From Bilabrum cf. latius (taxonomy: Eukaryota > Bigyra: Bicosoecida > Bigyra > Bicosoecida), in the NCBI GenBank assembly GCA_965178125.1, contig OZ237737.1, positions 806,001 to 870,000 of the forward strand: 64,000 nt of DNA, written 5' to 3'. Under the pieces are notes generated by a model. That model was not told the origin of the DNA, did not search any database, and saw only the letters and a list, made by a program, of their open reading frames with translations. Positions 20,501-35,214 of this stretch are shown one piece after another. The first letter of the stretch is position 1. The number at the start of each line of letters is the position of its first letter. The position numbers and the translations under genes were made by a program.

Positions 20501-23500
20501 AAGGAGCTCTCAGCATCAACTCGCGCACCGGTGTGATCACAATCGCCAAGCCGCAGCATTTCAACTTCGAGGAGGTGGCCCAGCAGGTGCGCTTCTTCCG
20601 CATCAAGGCGTGCGATGCCGAGTTCTGTGCAGAGCAGCAGTGCACGATGGAAACCCTCAACCGGAACGACGCCCCTTCAATCTCAGCAAGCCAGACCTTC
20701 TTCATTTCTGAGGATGCATCGACTAGTGCCGAGGTGGGCACGGTGTTGACAGACGACGAAGACGGAGGGTAGATTGCTTCTTTTGCCATCACAGCCGGTA
20801 ACGCGGGTAACGTCTTCTCGATTTCTAGCTCTGGAGTTATCACAGTTGCGGCTGGCCTTGACTACGAGACCAGATCCTCTTACACCCTCACTATCCGGGC
20901 AACGGATGGTGGGATCACTGGTGACACAACTGCGAAGTCTGGCACAGGCTCCATTACTGTGACCGTGGAGAACGCCCCCGAGACGCCGTCCCTTGGCGAT
21001 CTTACGGATACGATCCCGGAGAACGATGCTGACGCCGAGATCTCCCCTGCCATGAGCACTGTTCTGTCTGACCCAGACGGACTGACTGGTCAGACTTACT
21101 TCTACACGATTGTGGGTGGTAATGGCGTTGGACTATTTACTCTGAATGCAGCCACTGGCGTCCTGTCTATCACAGAGGCTCTGGACTACGAGGAAGCTAC
21201 TCAGCACGTCCTAACCATCAGCGTAACGGATGGTGCTGGGCTCACGGACTCAGGCACGTACACCATTAATGTGCAGGACAGGCCAGAACCCCCTGTCATG
21301 GCCCGCGGCTAGGTCTTTGCCGTGGAGGAAAACTCCCGCTCGTCAGACGGAGACTTGGGGCAGGTCAATGTCACTGATGTTGATTCAACCTCGTCGCAGC
21401 TGAGCTTCTCGTTGCTTACCAGTGCCGGTTCGGACAAATTCACGATTACAGAGAGGGGTGTGCTCAAGTTGGCCAGCACTTTCAGCCCCGACTTCGAGCA
21501 GACGTCTTCGTATACGCTCACGATCAAGGTGGAGGACGACTCGTAGCTCACGGATCAGGCGACTGTTGAAGTGGCCATCTCCAACGTGAATGAGAAACCC
21601 AACATTGAAGCGCAGACGAGGTCTGTCAGTGAGATTAATGGTGCTGGAACAGCCGTGGGATCGGTTCTCGTGTTTTCGGATCCAGAAGGCGATAGCGTGG
21701 AGTGGAGCTGGGACTACAGTGGCTCTCTGTTTGCACTTGGTGATAACGGACAGATCACTCTCCGGCAGCAGCCATCCCAGCCTGGAACATTTACGCCGAC
21801 AGTGACAGTGAAGGACGGTGGCAACCTTCAGGATTCTGCTCGAATCACCATCAACGTGGTAGACGCTAACTATGCCCCCGAATGCGAGCTCGCTACGTAC
21901 ACTATCAACGAGAACTCAGCTGTAGGAACCTCGCTGTCGCCCAGCACCGGCATGAGCGGGTCAGACCGCGACACAGACGACACACTGCGGTGGTCTCTCA
22001 TCAACGACAACATCGACGGAGCCTTCCAGATCTCGTCCACATCTGGCAAGATCACGGTGGCAAAGGCCATCCTGGACCACGAGACCAGGCCTCAGTTCAA
22101 CATCACCGTGCAGGTACAGGACGACGGGGCTGGGCGCCTCACCGGCACGTGCTTCGCCGTGATCTCGATCAATGACGTGAACGAGGCACCCACGCTGCCA
22201 ACGCTCGGCTCCATGGAGGTCCGCGAGGATGCCGCCGAGGACTTCAACATGGGCCAGGTACAGGCCGAGGATGTGGATGACGGCGATGCCCTGACCTACT
22301 CGATCACCGCAGGTGACACGGCAGGCGCGTTCAGCATCGATTCGAGCAGTGGCAACGTGACTCGCAACGCCATACCAGACGCACTGAACCACGAAGACAA
22401 GGCCTCTTATAGGCTGACCGTCAAGGTCACTGATCGGGATGGACTCTCTGCATCGGCCCCCCTGACTGTGCTGGTTACGAACGCCAACGACCGTCCCTAT
22501 GGTAAGGACGTATTTGCCAGCGCTGATGAGGGTAAGACAGGCGCGCAGATTGCCGTTACGGCCAGCAATGACGAAGACACAGGCCAGACGCATACCTACG
22601 CGCTGTCCCGCGTGGATCATTTCTGCTGGGCCCACACCGTGACATCGTCGGACGTGAACACCCTTATTGGCATCCGTGGAGCCTAGCTGCCTGATGCTGC
22701 CACCCAAGCCGAGGTATCGGTCCTCTTCCGGCTGGCATCCAGGGGACAATCCACTCTGGCAATCCGAGTGGGTGGATCGGGCTCCAGTGCAGCCGCAAGG
22801 TACGAGTTCGAGGTGGGCTGTGGGTCCAGCCGCAATCAACTGTGCCTTCGCAGGTGCGAGGCCTCGGGCACATGCACGTCCATCGCATCGCGAGCCATCA
22901 GTGCTACCTCAGTGGCGGCTCGTGACATCGTGACTGGTGAGACGGGTGCCACTGGTAGACTGGCCAACCTTTGCGCCGTTGTGAACCGCAACACTGGCGC
23001 GATGTCGCTACGGCATCGAGCAGATAATGAGCCCGGGACAGCGTGCTCCACGACCCTTGTGTCCGGAACTGATAGCTCTACCAGCAAGCTCGACGTGCGC
23101 GAGGTGGTGATGCGGTCTGCATTTGCAGACACCCGATTCACGAGCGTGTGCTTTGAGCCATCCAGCAGCACGCTCACTCCGGAGGACCGTATCTCTCTCG
23201 TGGGGTCCAGCGGTGGTGTGTCCATGGCAATTGCTGCGGACTACGAGCAGCAGCAGTTCCTCGGCTTCGAGTTCAAGACCACGGATCAGTCTCGAGGCAC
23301 TTTGTCCCCCGTGCCCCTCAGTGACTATGGTGTGGTGGCTCTGTCGTTCCAGGACGTTAACGAGGCACCGACTTGGAGCCAGTCGCTGACCTGCAGCAAT
23401 GGTGCCAGCGGGTACGTGGCTTGCCTGTCAGTCAGGGAGAACTCGATTGGTAACACTCTGGTCGGAACGGTGGCCGCCGCTGTAGATCCCGACACGCTCG

Positions 23501-26500
23501 CATCGCAGACGCTGACCTACGAGCTGACCTCAGCCAACAACCTGGCGGGCTCGGCGCTCCTGTTCGAGATTGGATCATCGGATCGCAAGCTCATCATTAA
23601 GACCCCTGGGTATCTAAATTACGAGAGCCAGCGCGAGTACACCCTGACGATCATCGCCCGCGACAACGGCTCGCCCAGGCTAAGTGCCACCCGACAGGTA
23701 CTGGTGCAGCTGGAGGACGTGAACGAGGCGCCGGTGGTGACCAAGGACCAAGTGCGCTACATCGATGAGAACAGCGGCACAGGCACGACTATTGGGCTCG
23801 GGCTGGAAGCAGCCGATCAGGATTCGTCCGCCCATCCTTCGGGCTGGGGCACCCTTTCGTATGAACTCGAGGGCGTGGATGGGTATCCGAACGGGACCCA
23901 GCTGTTCTCCGTGGATAACTCATCGGGGGTTCTGCGCGTGGAGAAGGACGGCTGGCTGGACTACGAGTTCAAGACCAAGTACGTGGTCTAGCTCAAGGTA
24001 TCGGATGGCGGTGGTCTGTCTGACACGGAGGAGGTGACGATCAACGTGAACGACGTGAACGAGCCTCCTCAGGTGAAGGACCAGATGCGTGAGGTCCGCG
24101 AGGACGCTGTGTTCCCCAACGCCGTCGGTGCAGAGATCCCGGCCTATGACCCTGATTTCGGGCAGGATTTGATCTTCCGGATCGTGAGTGGTACGGGGCA
24201 GGGGCTCTTCACAATCAACAGGTGCAGTGGACAGATCCAGGTTGGGTTCGGCAAGACGCTTGACTACGAGACCACGCAGCAATACAACGTGATCATCGAG
24301 GTTTGCGACACTGGCGTTCCGACCTTGTGCACTCGCGCCAACATTACGATCAACGTGCTGGACGTGAACGACAAGCCCGAGCTGTCCGATGCCTCCGTTG
24401 AGGTGGTCGAGAACGCGGCTGTGGGCACTCTAGTGGGCACCGCGATTACTGGCACCGACGAGGATGTGTTCGGGAAGACGCACGGCGGCTGGTACAACCT
24501 CACCTACAGCATCACGGCAGGCAACACCGCGAACATCTTCCGGATCGAGCCGCTGACGGGCCAGATCGTTGTGGCAAGGGGTGATCGCGGGCTGCTCAAC
24601 TTCGAGAACAGGGATGCTAACCGCTTCGAGCTCATCGTCAGGGTCAGTGACCAGGGCGGCCGGGGTGAGCCTGCGTTGCATGCCGAGTCAACCGTTGATG
24701 TGACGGTGACGAACATCAACGAGCCCCCGATCGCCAACCCACAGACTCTCAGCATTGCCGAAAACGCTCCTCGGTCTCCCAGAACCAGCGGGGAGCAGGT
24801 GGGCGAGGCGCTCAAGGCCATAGACGAAGATTCAGGTGAAGAGGGCAAGGTTATTTGGAGCGTTGTTTCCGGCGATGGGTCCAACTTCTTCACGCTTTTG
24901 GCCGAAGGAGAGACCGATGCGACCCTGACGCTGACTGCGTTGGGTGCCGCGGGACTTGACTACGAGACCAAGCCGAGGTACGTGCTCCTTCTCCGCGCCA
25001 GTGACAAAGGCACTCCTGCCCTCAGCACGCTGGTGAACGTGACTATCCAGCTGCTAGACACGAACGAGAAGCCAAAGATTGCCGAGTCGCAGGAGTTCTC
25101 CGTCGGTGAGCTGGCTGCCCTGGGCGAGCGGGTGGCGACGGGCGTGGTGAATGCCACAGACCCCGAGGACGGCACCACGGAGGACGGCAATTTGCAGTGG
25201 TCCATCATCGCTGGCAACAATGAAGGTGCGTTCGCGATCGACACTGAGGGCAAGATCTACGTGGCAGACCCCAGTAAGCTGAACCACGAGGCCAAGGACT
25301 CTATCACTCTGGAGCTGCGCGCAAGGGACTCTGGCAACACAGCCGACGGCTCAGAGGCTCGCTTGACCGATTAGCAGACCGTGGATGTGTTGGTCCTTGA
25401 CGAGAACGAGCCCGGGTACTGCTTCGATGCCTCCTTCGCAGTGCTGGAGAACAGCGCCGTGGGGACTGCCGTTGGTGAGATGCGCTCTGAGGACCCTGAC
25501 GAGGAGGACGAGCATACTTGGAGCATTGCCGCTCAGCCTGCGACCGACAGTGGAGATGCTACTCCATTCGCCATTGGAGCCAGCTCTGGTCAGATTGAGG
25601 TTAACACGCGTGCTCTTGACTTGGAGACCCGAGGGGAGTATGTAGTCACCTTGAACGTCACCGACAAGGGCGGCCTTGTTGGACAGTGCGAGGCCACCAT
25701 CAAGCTGCTCAACCGGAATGAGCAGCCGCAGGTGCTGCCTGTCGCTCGTTTGTACGTCCCCGCCAAGACCACCGCGTCTGTGGGCCCTCCTCTCTCCCAG
25801 GAGTACCTCAGGGACCAGGACCTCATGGCACCGGGCATCACCGAGAGCCACACGTGGGCCATCGCTGCTGGCAACACGGACAACACCTTCTAGATCGACG
25901 TCAGCAGCGGGCAGATCTCCGTTAAGGATAACTCGACTAACGCACTGATCTATCCGACTGGTGGCCCAGGCCCCGTGCACAGGCTCAACGTAACAGTCAC
26001 TGATGCTGGTATTGACGGTCCTAAGCTCAGTTTCACTGCCATCGTGGTGATTGAGGTGGTCGACAGAAACTTCCCACCCAGCATCACGGGACCCTTCGCA
26101 TTTTCCCTCGCGGAGAACACGGCCGTAGGTACGCCGGTCGGCATCGTCATGGGCGCAGATGCTGATGGCAGCGAGGGCCAGAAGCTTACGTACTCGCTTC
26201 GCCCGGGTGGGCCCAACGTCAACAGGCCGTTCCCCTTCGAGATCGAGACCGTTGAAGGTGCTGGCCCGGATGGTGTGGGTACAGCTCGCATCAAGGTGGC
26301 TGCAGCCGAGGGCGGCGTTAACTTTGAAGGCCCCCGAGTGGGTCTCTTTAACCGGTATGAGGCCATCGTGACCGCAGTGGACGACCACCCAGATTCCCCG
26401 CTGTCAGCCTCTCGCACGGTGATCATCACAGTGACCGAGGTCCAGGAGGCGCCTGTGTTCCCCAGCGGATAGACGAGCGCCGATGAGTACGTGCTTCGAG

Positions 26501-29500
26501 TCGTGGAGGGCGAGGCAGTGGGCACGATCCTGAGGGGCTCCGAGGATGGCGCGCTACGTGCGTCTGATGAGGATTTGGCAGACGGATTCGGTGACAGCCT
26601 GGTCTATTCGTGGACCGGCGCGGGTGCATCTGCCGCTGCCTCGATGCTTTCGTTCCAGCCCTCAAGCACGAACATCGACAGTGTTGCACTCGCCTCTGTG
26701 CTAGATCATGAGGCCGCCGACCAGTACTCCCTGGTGCTGCGAGCGACCGACGCCGATTCCAACCATGACGATGCGTTCGTACGGCTGATTGTGGAGGACA
26801 AGAACGAACCTAGCGTGATCGAGCGCATCGAGAAGCCTGATGGCACGACTCTTGGTGCTAGCGAGAAGCTGCAAGTGCGCGAGATGGCCACGAGTGGCAC
26901 CATCGTGGGTCGCGTGGTAGCCAGCGATGAAGATAGCGGTGCATGGGGCCGCATGCAGTTCTCGCTGGACCCCAACTCACCATCTACCTCATTCTTTGAG
27001 ATTGACGGTACGGGCGTGATCCGACTCCGTGCCGGTGCCCGCTTGGACTGGGAGAACCAGGACTCGTACGAGATCATCGCGATCGTTTAGGACTCTGACT
27101 TGGAGGCGCTTCCTATCGCTGTGAACACTACCATCGGTCTTACTGTTCTCAATGACAACGACGTGGCAATCACCTCAGTACACGTGACTGAAGCCACTGA
27201 GACCAGCCGTCTTGGCTACAACGTGTTCGTATCCTAGTCTGGCTCGGCTGGGCGTACCATGTACGGTGCCTCCCACGGAGAGATGGACGCCATGTTCAGC
27301 ACTCGCGGCGGTGCGGAAGTGGAGCTATGGGGTGCATCGTTCGGAAAGACTGCCGACCGCTTGTTGCGGGAGGGCAGCTCTGCCGAGGTGGGCCAGAACC
27401 CCACCACTGTCGCTGTGACATTCGGGCCCTCCGGGACTGAGTTCACCGCAACCGGGTGCTCGGTCGTGGAAGCCAACACAAAGATCAAGTGCACCGTGCC
27501 CGAGGGATATGGTAAGGATCATTTCTGGACTGTGACAGTGAATGGGGATCAGATGGCGAACTCGCTGCACAACGTGTCCTCGCGCGTGCTGGCCGGCAGC
27601 GCCGACGCCGGCACCGCTGACAGGAACCCCGAGACTGGCGCGCTGCTGCCGATGCAGCGGTTCCGTCGAACATCCTTCTTCCCGCCTGTGATCACCGCCG
27701 CGGCTTCCAGCTTCGGGGCAGCAGACGGATCTGATGATGGGGTACTACCGACTGAGGGCGGCTCTGTCGGCACTTCTGGTGACTACGCCATTGTGCTCAC
27801 CGGCACAGACCTTGGCCCCATTGGCAGTGACCTGCCCTAGGCCGCCCGTGATGCTATGCCTGCACAGCGCCTGCGGTACGGCGCGCAGAGCTCCGTGATG
27901 GCTCGCGCCGATGGTGCTGCTACCCTCAACCTGGAAACTACCGGATGCCAGGTATCGGTGGCTCACACTGAGATCAGGTGCGATGTGGTGCCAGGTGCGG
28001 GTCACAGCTTCGTGCTAACCGTGGATGTGGGTCAGCAGCGCTCTGAAGAGTTCTCCAACACGACTCTGAGGTACATGCGCCCGTCCATCACGGCAGTTCA
28101 TATGCCTCTGCTCAACGAGTCTGCGCCTGCAATGGGCGTCCAACCTCTCGACACGCGTGGTGGCTCTGATGCTGGCCTCATCACCATCGAGGGCGCAAAC
28201 ATGGGCCCTGCTGGGCTGGGTCCTTAGTACGTCCTGGCCTTCTACTCGGCGAGCTACGTCGCAGGCGATGCTGCCGGAGTGGACGCTGCTGGTGCTGCCC
28301 CCAACTCACTGGAGCTGATCGCCGACTAGCGGGCTGCCATCGAGGACAACGATGGCTTCGTCTACCAGGCCCTGGTGTGCAGGGTACCGGATGATCGTGC
28401 TCACCGCGTGATGGTGTGCGAGCCTTCTGCTGGTACTGGCATGGGCCATAGATGGCGAGTGGCCGTGGCTGGTTTGGCCAGTGCTGCCAGTGCTGATACC
28501 ACGAGGTACAGCGCACCTGTGCTCAAGAGCGTGAGCGGGCCAGGCGCCGTGAACGCACCGACGGACGGAGATGTTGCCATCCTACTGAACGGCAACTACT
28601 TTGGCCCAGTGACTGAGGTGGACGACGAAGGGATGATTTTGGGCACAGCTGCAACTCTGCCCACTGCAGTGTATGGTCGCCTGAACGACACACATGGCCG
28701 TACTTGGCCGTATTTTGCGGCGGTGAGCTGCCGCGTGGTTGTGGCACACGTCCAGATCGAGTGCAAGGTAGCCGAGGGCAGCGGAGACAAGCTGGTGTGG
28801 GCTGCATCGGTCGGTGGCCAGACATCTGGCCCCCAGGAGACAGCAATGTCCAGCTACCACCCACCGGTCATCTCGATATACAGGGGGCCAGGCTCCCAGC
28901 TCGCATACACGAACGGCTCCCAGATCGTGGACATCGAAGGCAGGAACTTCGGGCCTGTCGGCACGCCAGTGGATCGTGCCGTCTACGGCAGCGAGGAGCT
29001 CGACGTCGAGTTTGGTGCCACTGACTGCTTTGTGCTCCAGGCACATGAGGTGGTGCGGTGCCTGACCGCGGTGGGTGCCGGTGAAGGCCTCAGGTGGCGC
29101 ATGACTGTTGACAGACTGCAGAGCGTGAGCCCCACAACGTCCTACTCGCCGCCGCACATCTCCAGCTTCGAGAGCGAGTCGGGCAGCTTGCCCATCAATG
29201 AGCTGAGCACAGATGGTGGTGACTGGGTCTTGATTCATGGTATGAACTTCTCCGTTGCAGAGCACTTGGAGGAGGTGACGTACGGGCCTGCAGGCACCGG
29301 CTTCACCGCGCTGAACTGCTCTATCTACGAGGACCATTTCACACTGCGGTGCCTCACTGTACCAGGTCCGCCAGGATAGGCCATGAAATGGATCGTGCGC
29401 GTGGGTGGATAGGCCAGCCAGCCTTCCGCCGCCGTGACCCGGTATGCGCCGCCCCGCGTTTTGGCAGCCCAGCCGATCTCGGGACCAACGGAAGGCGATG

Positions 29501-32500
29501 TCACTGTTCTTGTCACCGGCACGAACCTGGGACTGGCCTGGAACTCGGCGGCGGTGGGCATCCGTTTCAATGCGGATGGTCTCATGGACAACGATGACTC
29601 TCGCTTCATGCGAGTGCTCGACTCGAGCAGCCTTGCTCCTGGTGAGACTGACGGCATCCCAGCAGACATGCGGAGGTACCTCGTCCTCTCGAGACTCGGG
29701 GGCGAGGATGGGGCCAGGCAATCGTCTGGCATCAGGACACTGCAGCCGGCAGGGTATCCCTACCCATTGAGCATGTACAACGACGATCAGGACGCAGCCG
29801 ACATGGCTCGCGTAGAAGACGACGCCACTCTGAAGGAGTGGGTGGCTGGTCTTTCTAGGCCAAGGGTTACCGACGAGCGCATTGTGCAGCACCGTGGACT
29901 GCACCAGGTGGAGTTCAGTCTACCCGAGGGGTATGGCACGGACCGAGAGCTCTTCTTGACCATCGGTGCTGGCAACGCGCTGTCCAACGTGGCTCTGTTT
30001 GACTTCGGCAAGCCCGAGATCAAGAACATCGCCCCTGATCGTATCCTGACTGACTTTGGCATCGACCCCGAGAGCCTCGAGGCGCAGACATCGCTGCGTG
30101 TGATCATCGAGGGCGAGAACTTTTGCAACGGAAAGGACGGCTGCGGGTCCGTGCGGATCGATGGGCTGCCGGTAGATTCATGGACTTGGACGCATTCCGA
30201 GATCGTGGTTCTATATCGGAAAGATCCAGCCGAGGATGCCTCCAGGGAGCACATCGTGCAGCTTGTGGTGGGCGGACAGGTGTCCAATGAGTTCGGGTTC
30301 GCGGAGCCCATACCCTCCTTCGATGGCAGGAACCAGCCCAACGACTACGAGAATGTGCCCACAGATGCCATTGACCCTGCCACCGGCAACCGCATGGTGT
30401 TCGAGATCTTCGGTGTGGCAGACCTGAACCGCGTACCTCTGGACCAGCTCAACGTTACCATCGGCGGACGTATGTGCTCCAATGTTGCAGTGAACCCCTG
30501 CCAGGAGCCCACTGACGGTCGCACGTGCTCCAGTGGATCGTGCTGCCCTGACAACACCCAGGCCACCACGTACTCGACCCTCAGCTGCCTGATGCCCGAG
30601 GGTACTGGGGCCGGTAATGTAGTGCTGATCGCCGTGACTGGGGCTACCAGCCGAGAAGACAGTGGGCTAACTGTGTCCTACGGCAAGCCGCAGGTGGCTC
30701 GCGTGATCACTCTGGAGGACTACCCGGGCCTGCCCGCCGGCAGTGATCTCTTGGCCGCCGACCGCTTCTTCGACTCGGAGGTGTACGACCAGGCGTGGCT
30801 CGATTTCGAGGCGGATGGCTCCACAGGCACGCCGCCAGCGCTGCCCAGACCCCGCCGCGGTATGCCTACGAGCGGCTGCCGCGTACGTCTGGAGGGCCTC
30901 AACTTCGGAACATCGTCGCTTGCCACCCCGCTTGTGGCATTGCCCGAGGTGGAAGTGGTCCACAACGCCAGCCTGGGCCACTAGCACACGCACAACGCGA
31001 TTGAGGCTGTGATTGGCCCTGGTGCCGGTACTGTGCGCGCACTTACTGTCGCGATCACGGACCAATTCTCCGAGGGCAGGCGCGGGCTGCGGTACGGACA
31101 GCCCATCGTCACGTCGATCTCCGCTGAGGCGTTCGTGCCCGGTAGTGCAGCTGGCCCCGCACCCACCGCGGGGGATGCCCTAGTTCGAATTGAGGGCAGG
31201 AACTTCGGTCCTGGTGGTCCCGCAGACCCGTCTCTGGAGGTGCTCATCGGCGGCAGGCAGTGCACGATTGACGCTGTGAGGGACCCTTGGACAGCGAATG
31301 CCCAGCACTCGTCGCTGCTGTGCCGCACTCCCGCAGGACAGTCTCGCGACCTTGCAGTTCATGTGGCACTGGCAGGACAGTCCAGTGACATCTCGGAGGA
31401 AGCACCCGCCGGCGCGCTAATTGATTCTTCTATGCAGTCAGATGAATCCTCTCCCATCGTGAGATATGCCTACAACCGACCCGTGGTGCAGTCTCTGTGG
31501 CCTCGTTCTGCTCCCACCAGCGGACAGAGGGTGGTGCTCCCGACGATGAACGAGACCCGAGAGAACCCATTTGCCATGTGGGACGTTTTCGAGGGCCTGC
31601 TGGAGATCGAGGAGGCCAAGCTGGAGTCGGGAGAGGGCATGACCTCGGAGGACGCGGTGATCGCAACGCTGGCTGGCATGGACTTCGGACTCGAGGGATC
31701 CGCGTGGATTGAGTTCTACGTGCCCCCACAGGCAGGGCGACGGGAGCTGCAGAGTTTCACTCGGGCCACAGGCCCTTCGCCAGGCTTCCCGCTGTCCGAG
31801 GACTCGCTCTTGGTTGGACCGTCTGACATGGTCTCGCAGAACCATACGCACATGCGCTTCCCCATCCCGCGCGGTAGCTACATGTCAAACGACATGGTCA
31901 TCGTGGTGTGGGTCGGTGGTCAGTCGTCGGCAAACTCGCCAGAGGATGTGAACCCGCGCATCAGCTTCGTGTTTGACCCACCCAGGCTGTATGGCGTCAA
32001 GAACTTTGAGCGAGACCCCGAGGACTGTGAGGACGTGGATCGCTGCTTTAACACGTATGACGCTGCCACTGGGACGTACACGAGGCACTGCCGCAAGGCG
32101 CCCGCCGAGTGCTACGACACGATTGGCCAGTTCTACTTAGAGCTGGTTGGCGAGTCGTTCGGCACCGACGGTGGCGTGAGTGTGCGCGTAGGCGAGTGGG
32201 ACTGCCCACTCGCCGCCGACAATGAGATCCCGGGCAGGGTGGGTTCGCATTCCCACTTTAGGATCGTGTGTCGCGCTCCAGCTGGCTATGGTGACAACCT
32301 CCCGGTGACCGTGTCTGTAAACGGTAGGTCATCTTAGGATGATCGCATCGAGTACGTGCCTGACAGCTCAGACCCAAGCGGCTCCCGCATGGTGGTGGTT
32401 GAGGAGGCACCCGAGCCAGTAATCTTCGCGTATGACCCGCCAGTCGTGATGGCCGTGCAGAGCTCTGAGCCCAACGCTGACGGAGACGAGGTGCGTATCC

Positions 32501-35214
32501 GCGGTAAGAACTTCGGCGGCGAGCCGACACTTGTGGAGATTGTCATCGGTGGTCTGGAGTGCATCGAGCCGCAGTGGCTGAACGACGGGCTACTGCAGTG
32601 CGAGGCCTAGCGCGACCGTGTGGGCCTGAAGAACATGACCATTCTGGCTGCAAACCGCACAGAGCCCTACATCATCTACGAATACGAGGAGCTGGTGTTC
32701 TTCCAGTGCGAGAAGGATTTCTACGGGCTTGTGGGCGAGTTCTGCGTGAACTGCGAGGAGGAGCGCATCGGTGCTGTATGCCCCGGTGGCGAGTCGTACG
32801 AGGATCTGGTCACGAGCGACGAAGGATTCTGGAGACTTGACTACAACGTCACGAGTGGCGACGACAAGGACACAAGGTATTGCCATCCAGGTCGCAACGA
32901 GTTCCACGAGCTGTCGGTGCTCAGGGAGCAGCAGTGCATGTACACGGCACCGTGCGAGCCTACGTGGGCCTGTGTCGGCAACAACACCTGCTCCGATGGC
33001 TACACGGGTGATCGCTGCTCGCAGTGCGTAAAGGGTACCCATTATCGGATCGGTGGTGAGTGCAGGAAGTGCCCTGACAGACCATGGCTGATCTTCGTCG
33101 GGATGGGAGTCGCTGCCATGATGGCAGGGACCGCTGGCTTCATCCTCAACAGGAAGGGCATCAAGAACGTGCTGATCATGATCTGCGCTGACACCTTCCA
33201 GGTGCTGGCTCTGTTCTCCAACGCACGCATCCGCTGGCCCCCGGTCCTGGAGCGCTTCTTCCAGATCCTGTCCGCCTTCAACCTGAACGTCGAGCTGGCG
33301 GCCCCGGAGTGCATCCAACCCGATGTGACCTACGAGCAGAAGTTCGCAGCCACTGTGCTTCTTCCGGTCGTGGTGGTTATCTTGTTCTTCTCGGTGTATC
33401 TGGGACGCCTGATCTACAAGATGTGCTGCACCAGCAAGGGCAAGGAGCACCTACACGCCCATGCGCCGCAGCTGATCAGCTCACTCATCATCCTGTCGCG
33501 CGTGTGCTACCTGTTTGTGACTCAGGCTGCTCTCAGCACCGTGAGCTGCCTGCAGACGACTCCTCCGGACCCACAGGGAGTGACGTACATGGATGGTCTG
33601 CTTGACTACCCGTGCTGGCAGCCAGGCTCCAAGCAGCTGGTCCTGTTCCCCTTCGGCATGGCTGCATTCCTGGGATACAGCATCGTGCTGCCTCTGGCCA
33701 TGTTCTGGTTCGCTCGATCAAACAAGAACTCGATCAAGCACGACCAGATCCTGCGTGCAGCCGGCACAGGCAACGACAACAAGAGCAAGTTGTACCACTT
33801 CCGCAAGACGTGGCACCAGCTCTACTACCCATTCAAGCCCGGGAGCAGCGCTTGGATGATCATGGTCATCACCCGCAAGTTCGCCATCGCGACCATTGCT
33901 CTGGTGTTCCGTGTCTCCCCGACGTACCAGATGAGCGTGCTGATGCTGGCCCTGTTCGCTGCCTTCGTGCTGCAGATCCGCCACGAGCCCTTCATGTCTC
34001 GTGGCGACCACTCACGCGTGATCGCCGAGCATCGTGTCAAAGTGCTGTCCAGCATCGAGCATGCCCGGATCGAGTCCGAGATCCAGGCCATGCTGGAGAA
34101 GAACTACAAGCGGACGCACAAGGTGGACGCACTCCTTGACACCCGTACTAGCGGCAACACGGTCGGCGAGCAGATCGTCAAGTACTTGCTGGACTACAAC
34201 CAGGTAGAGGCCTTCCTGCTGGGCTGCGGTATCCTCGTATGCCTCGCCGCCGTCATGCTGGCCTCGAGCCGATTCGACCCCGACCAGATCGACTACTATC
34301 AGAGCGAGTACGACGCGATCACGTGGGCGACGGTGCTCATCCTCGTGGTCATCGTGATGTACGCTCTGATCGTGCTGGCCCTGGACATCTACTTTGGCGT
34401 CGCACCGGACCACGCTGCCGCTACGCTGCAGTCGTGCGGGTGCTGCAAGTCCATCGCTGAGCGGGCCAACGCCCACGACGTCGCCAAGGCCGGCAAGGGC
34501 GGCAAGAAGGGCGCCGAGATGCTTCAAGATGACGGCGAGGATGACCTACAGATGGCCAGCAACCCGCTGATGATGCAGGCCATGAACAGCAAGGGCGCCT
34601 CGGCCAGCGGCGTGGGTGCCTCGTTCTCAGTGGACACGATGCTGGCGATGGAACACCCGCCCCCGCAGGAGATGTGGCCCAGCGTCCGCCTGTGGATGAA
34701 CAGCCTGCACGGTTCCGTGGAGCAGCTGAAGGAGAGGCTGCAGCAGCAACAGGTGGATGCCGCCAGGACCTCCGCGCCCACCAGCGGGGGCAGCAGCACG
34801 ACCCCGGCCAGGCGCAGGATGAAGGACTATGGCACTGGCAGGCAGAAGAAGCGGTTCGGGCAGAGCGCAACCAGGCAGGGTAAGCTGGCGACTCGGGCTG
34901 GCTCCGGCAAGGGTCGCTCCCAGCGGCCATTGCTCAGCAACATGCGTGTGAAGCGCAGCAGCATCAAGGCAGCCGGGGCGGCCTCTCCGCTAGCAAGCGA
35001 TGACGGCATGGAGACGAACCCTCTTGTCGCAGCTGCGGCGGGTCAGAGCACGAAGCAGGCAGATTCTGACGGGGCTGCGAGTCCTGCGGCTGCAAGCCGA
35101 TCCAGTGCCTCGGAGGAGGGCCCTGCTGCCCAAGCGTTCGCAAGTGCTGCGGCGGATGAGAGAAGCGGAGTGAACCCAATGGCGAGCCTGTCGCGCCAGT
35201 CCGACGGGCAGTGA
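17538..35214 (+). CDS. Giant CUB / GCC / cadherin / IPT-TIG / multi-TM receptor-like protein
   Basis: Eight exons: 17538-17659, 17784-17814, 17970-18023, 18130-18180, 18286-18381, 18440-18570, 18673-19321, 19480-35214; 5,622 residues, stop TGA. Twenty in-frame TAG are read as Gln. Order: signal peptide (1-24, cut after HVDA); CUB domain (about 26-157) with four cysteines and FDLES, GRFCG and YQGWTAYIYW landmarks; GCC2/GCC3 cysteine modules (about 158-470); some twenty cadherin repeats (about 480-2915) with DxNExP and LDYE motifs; IPT/TIG repeats (about 2920-4755) with GxNFGP and VGGQ motifs; a cysteine-rich EGF-like stalk (about 4775-4910); about nine hydrophobic membrane segments (4914-5360) including QVLALFSNARIRWPPVL and SAFNLN; and a basic, Ser/Ala-rich cytosolic tail with NPL/NPM motifs. 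Likely a cell-surface adhesion or signalling protein; ligand and partners are unknown. The exon model rests on splice consensus, phase agreement and domain continuity. The intron between exons 4 and 5 is 105 nt and open in frame, so its retention would not truncate the protein. Confidence 0.9.

Noticed and set aside
19480-35214. Array of about twenty separate genes or pseudogenes between TAG codons
   Set aside because: All pieces share one frame with no TAA, TGA or frameshift, repeats continue across the breaks, and paralogues show CAG at TAG sites. Recoding explains it better than decay.
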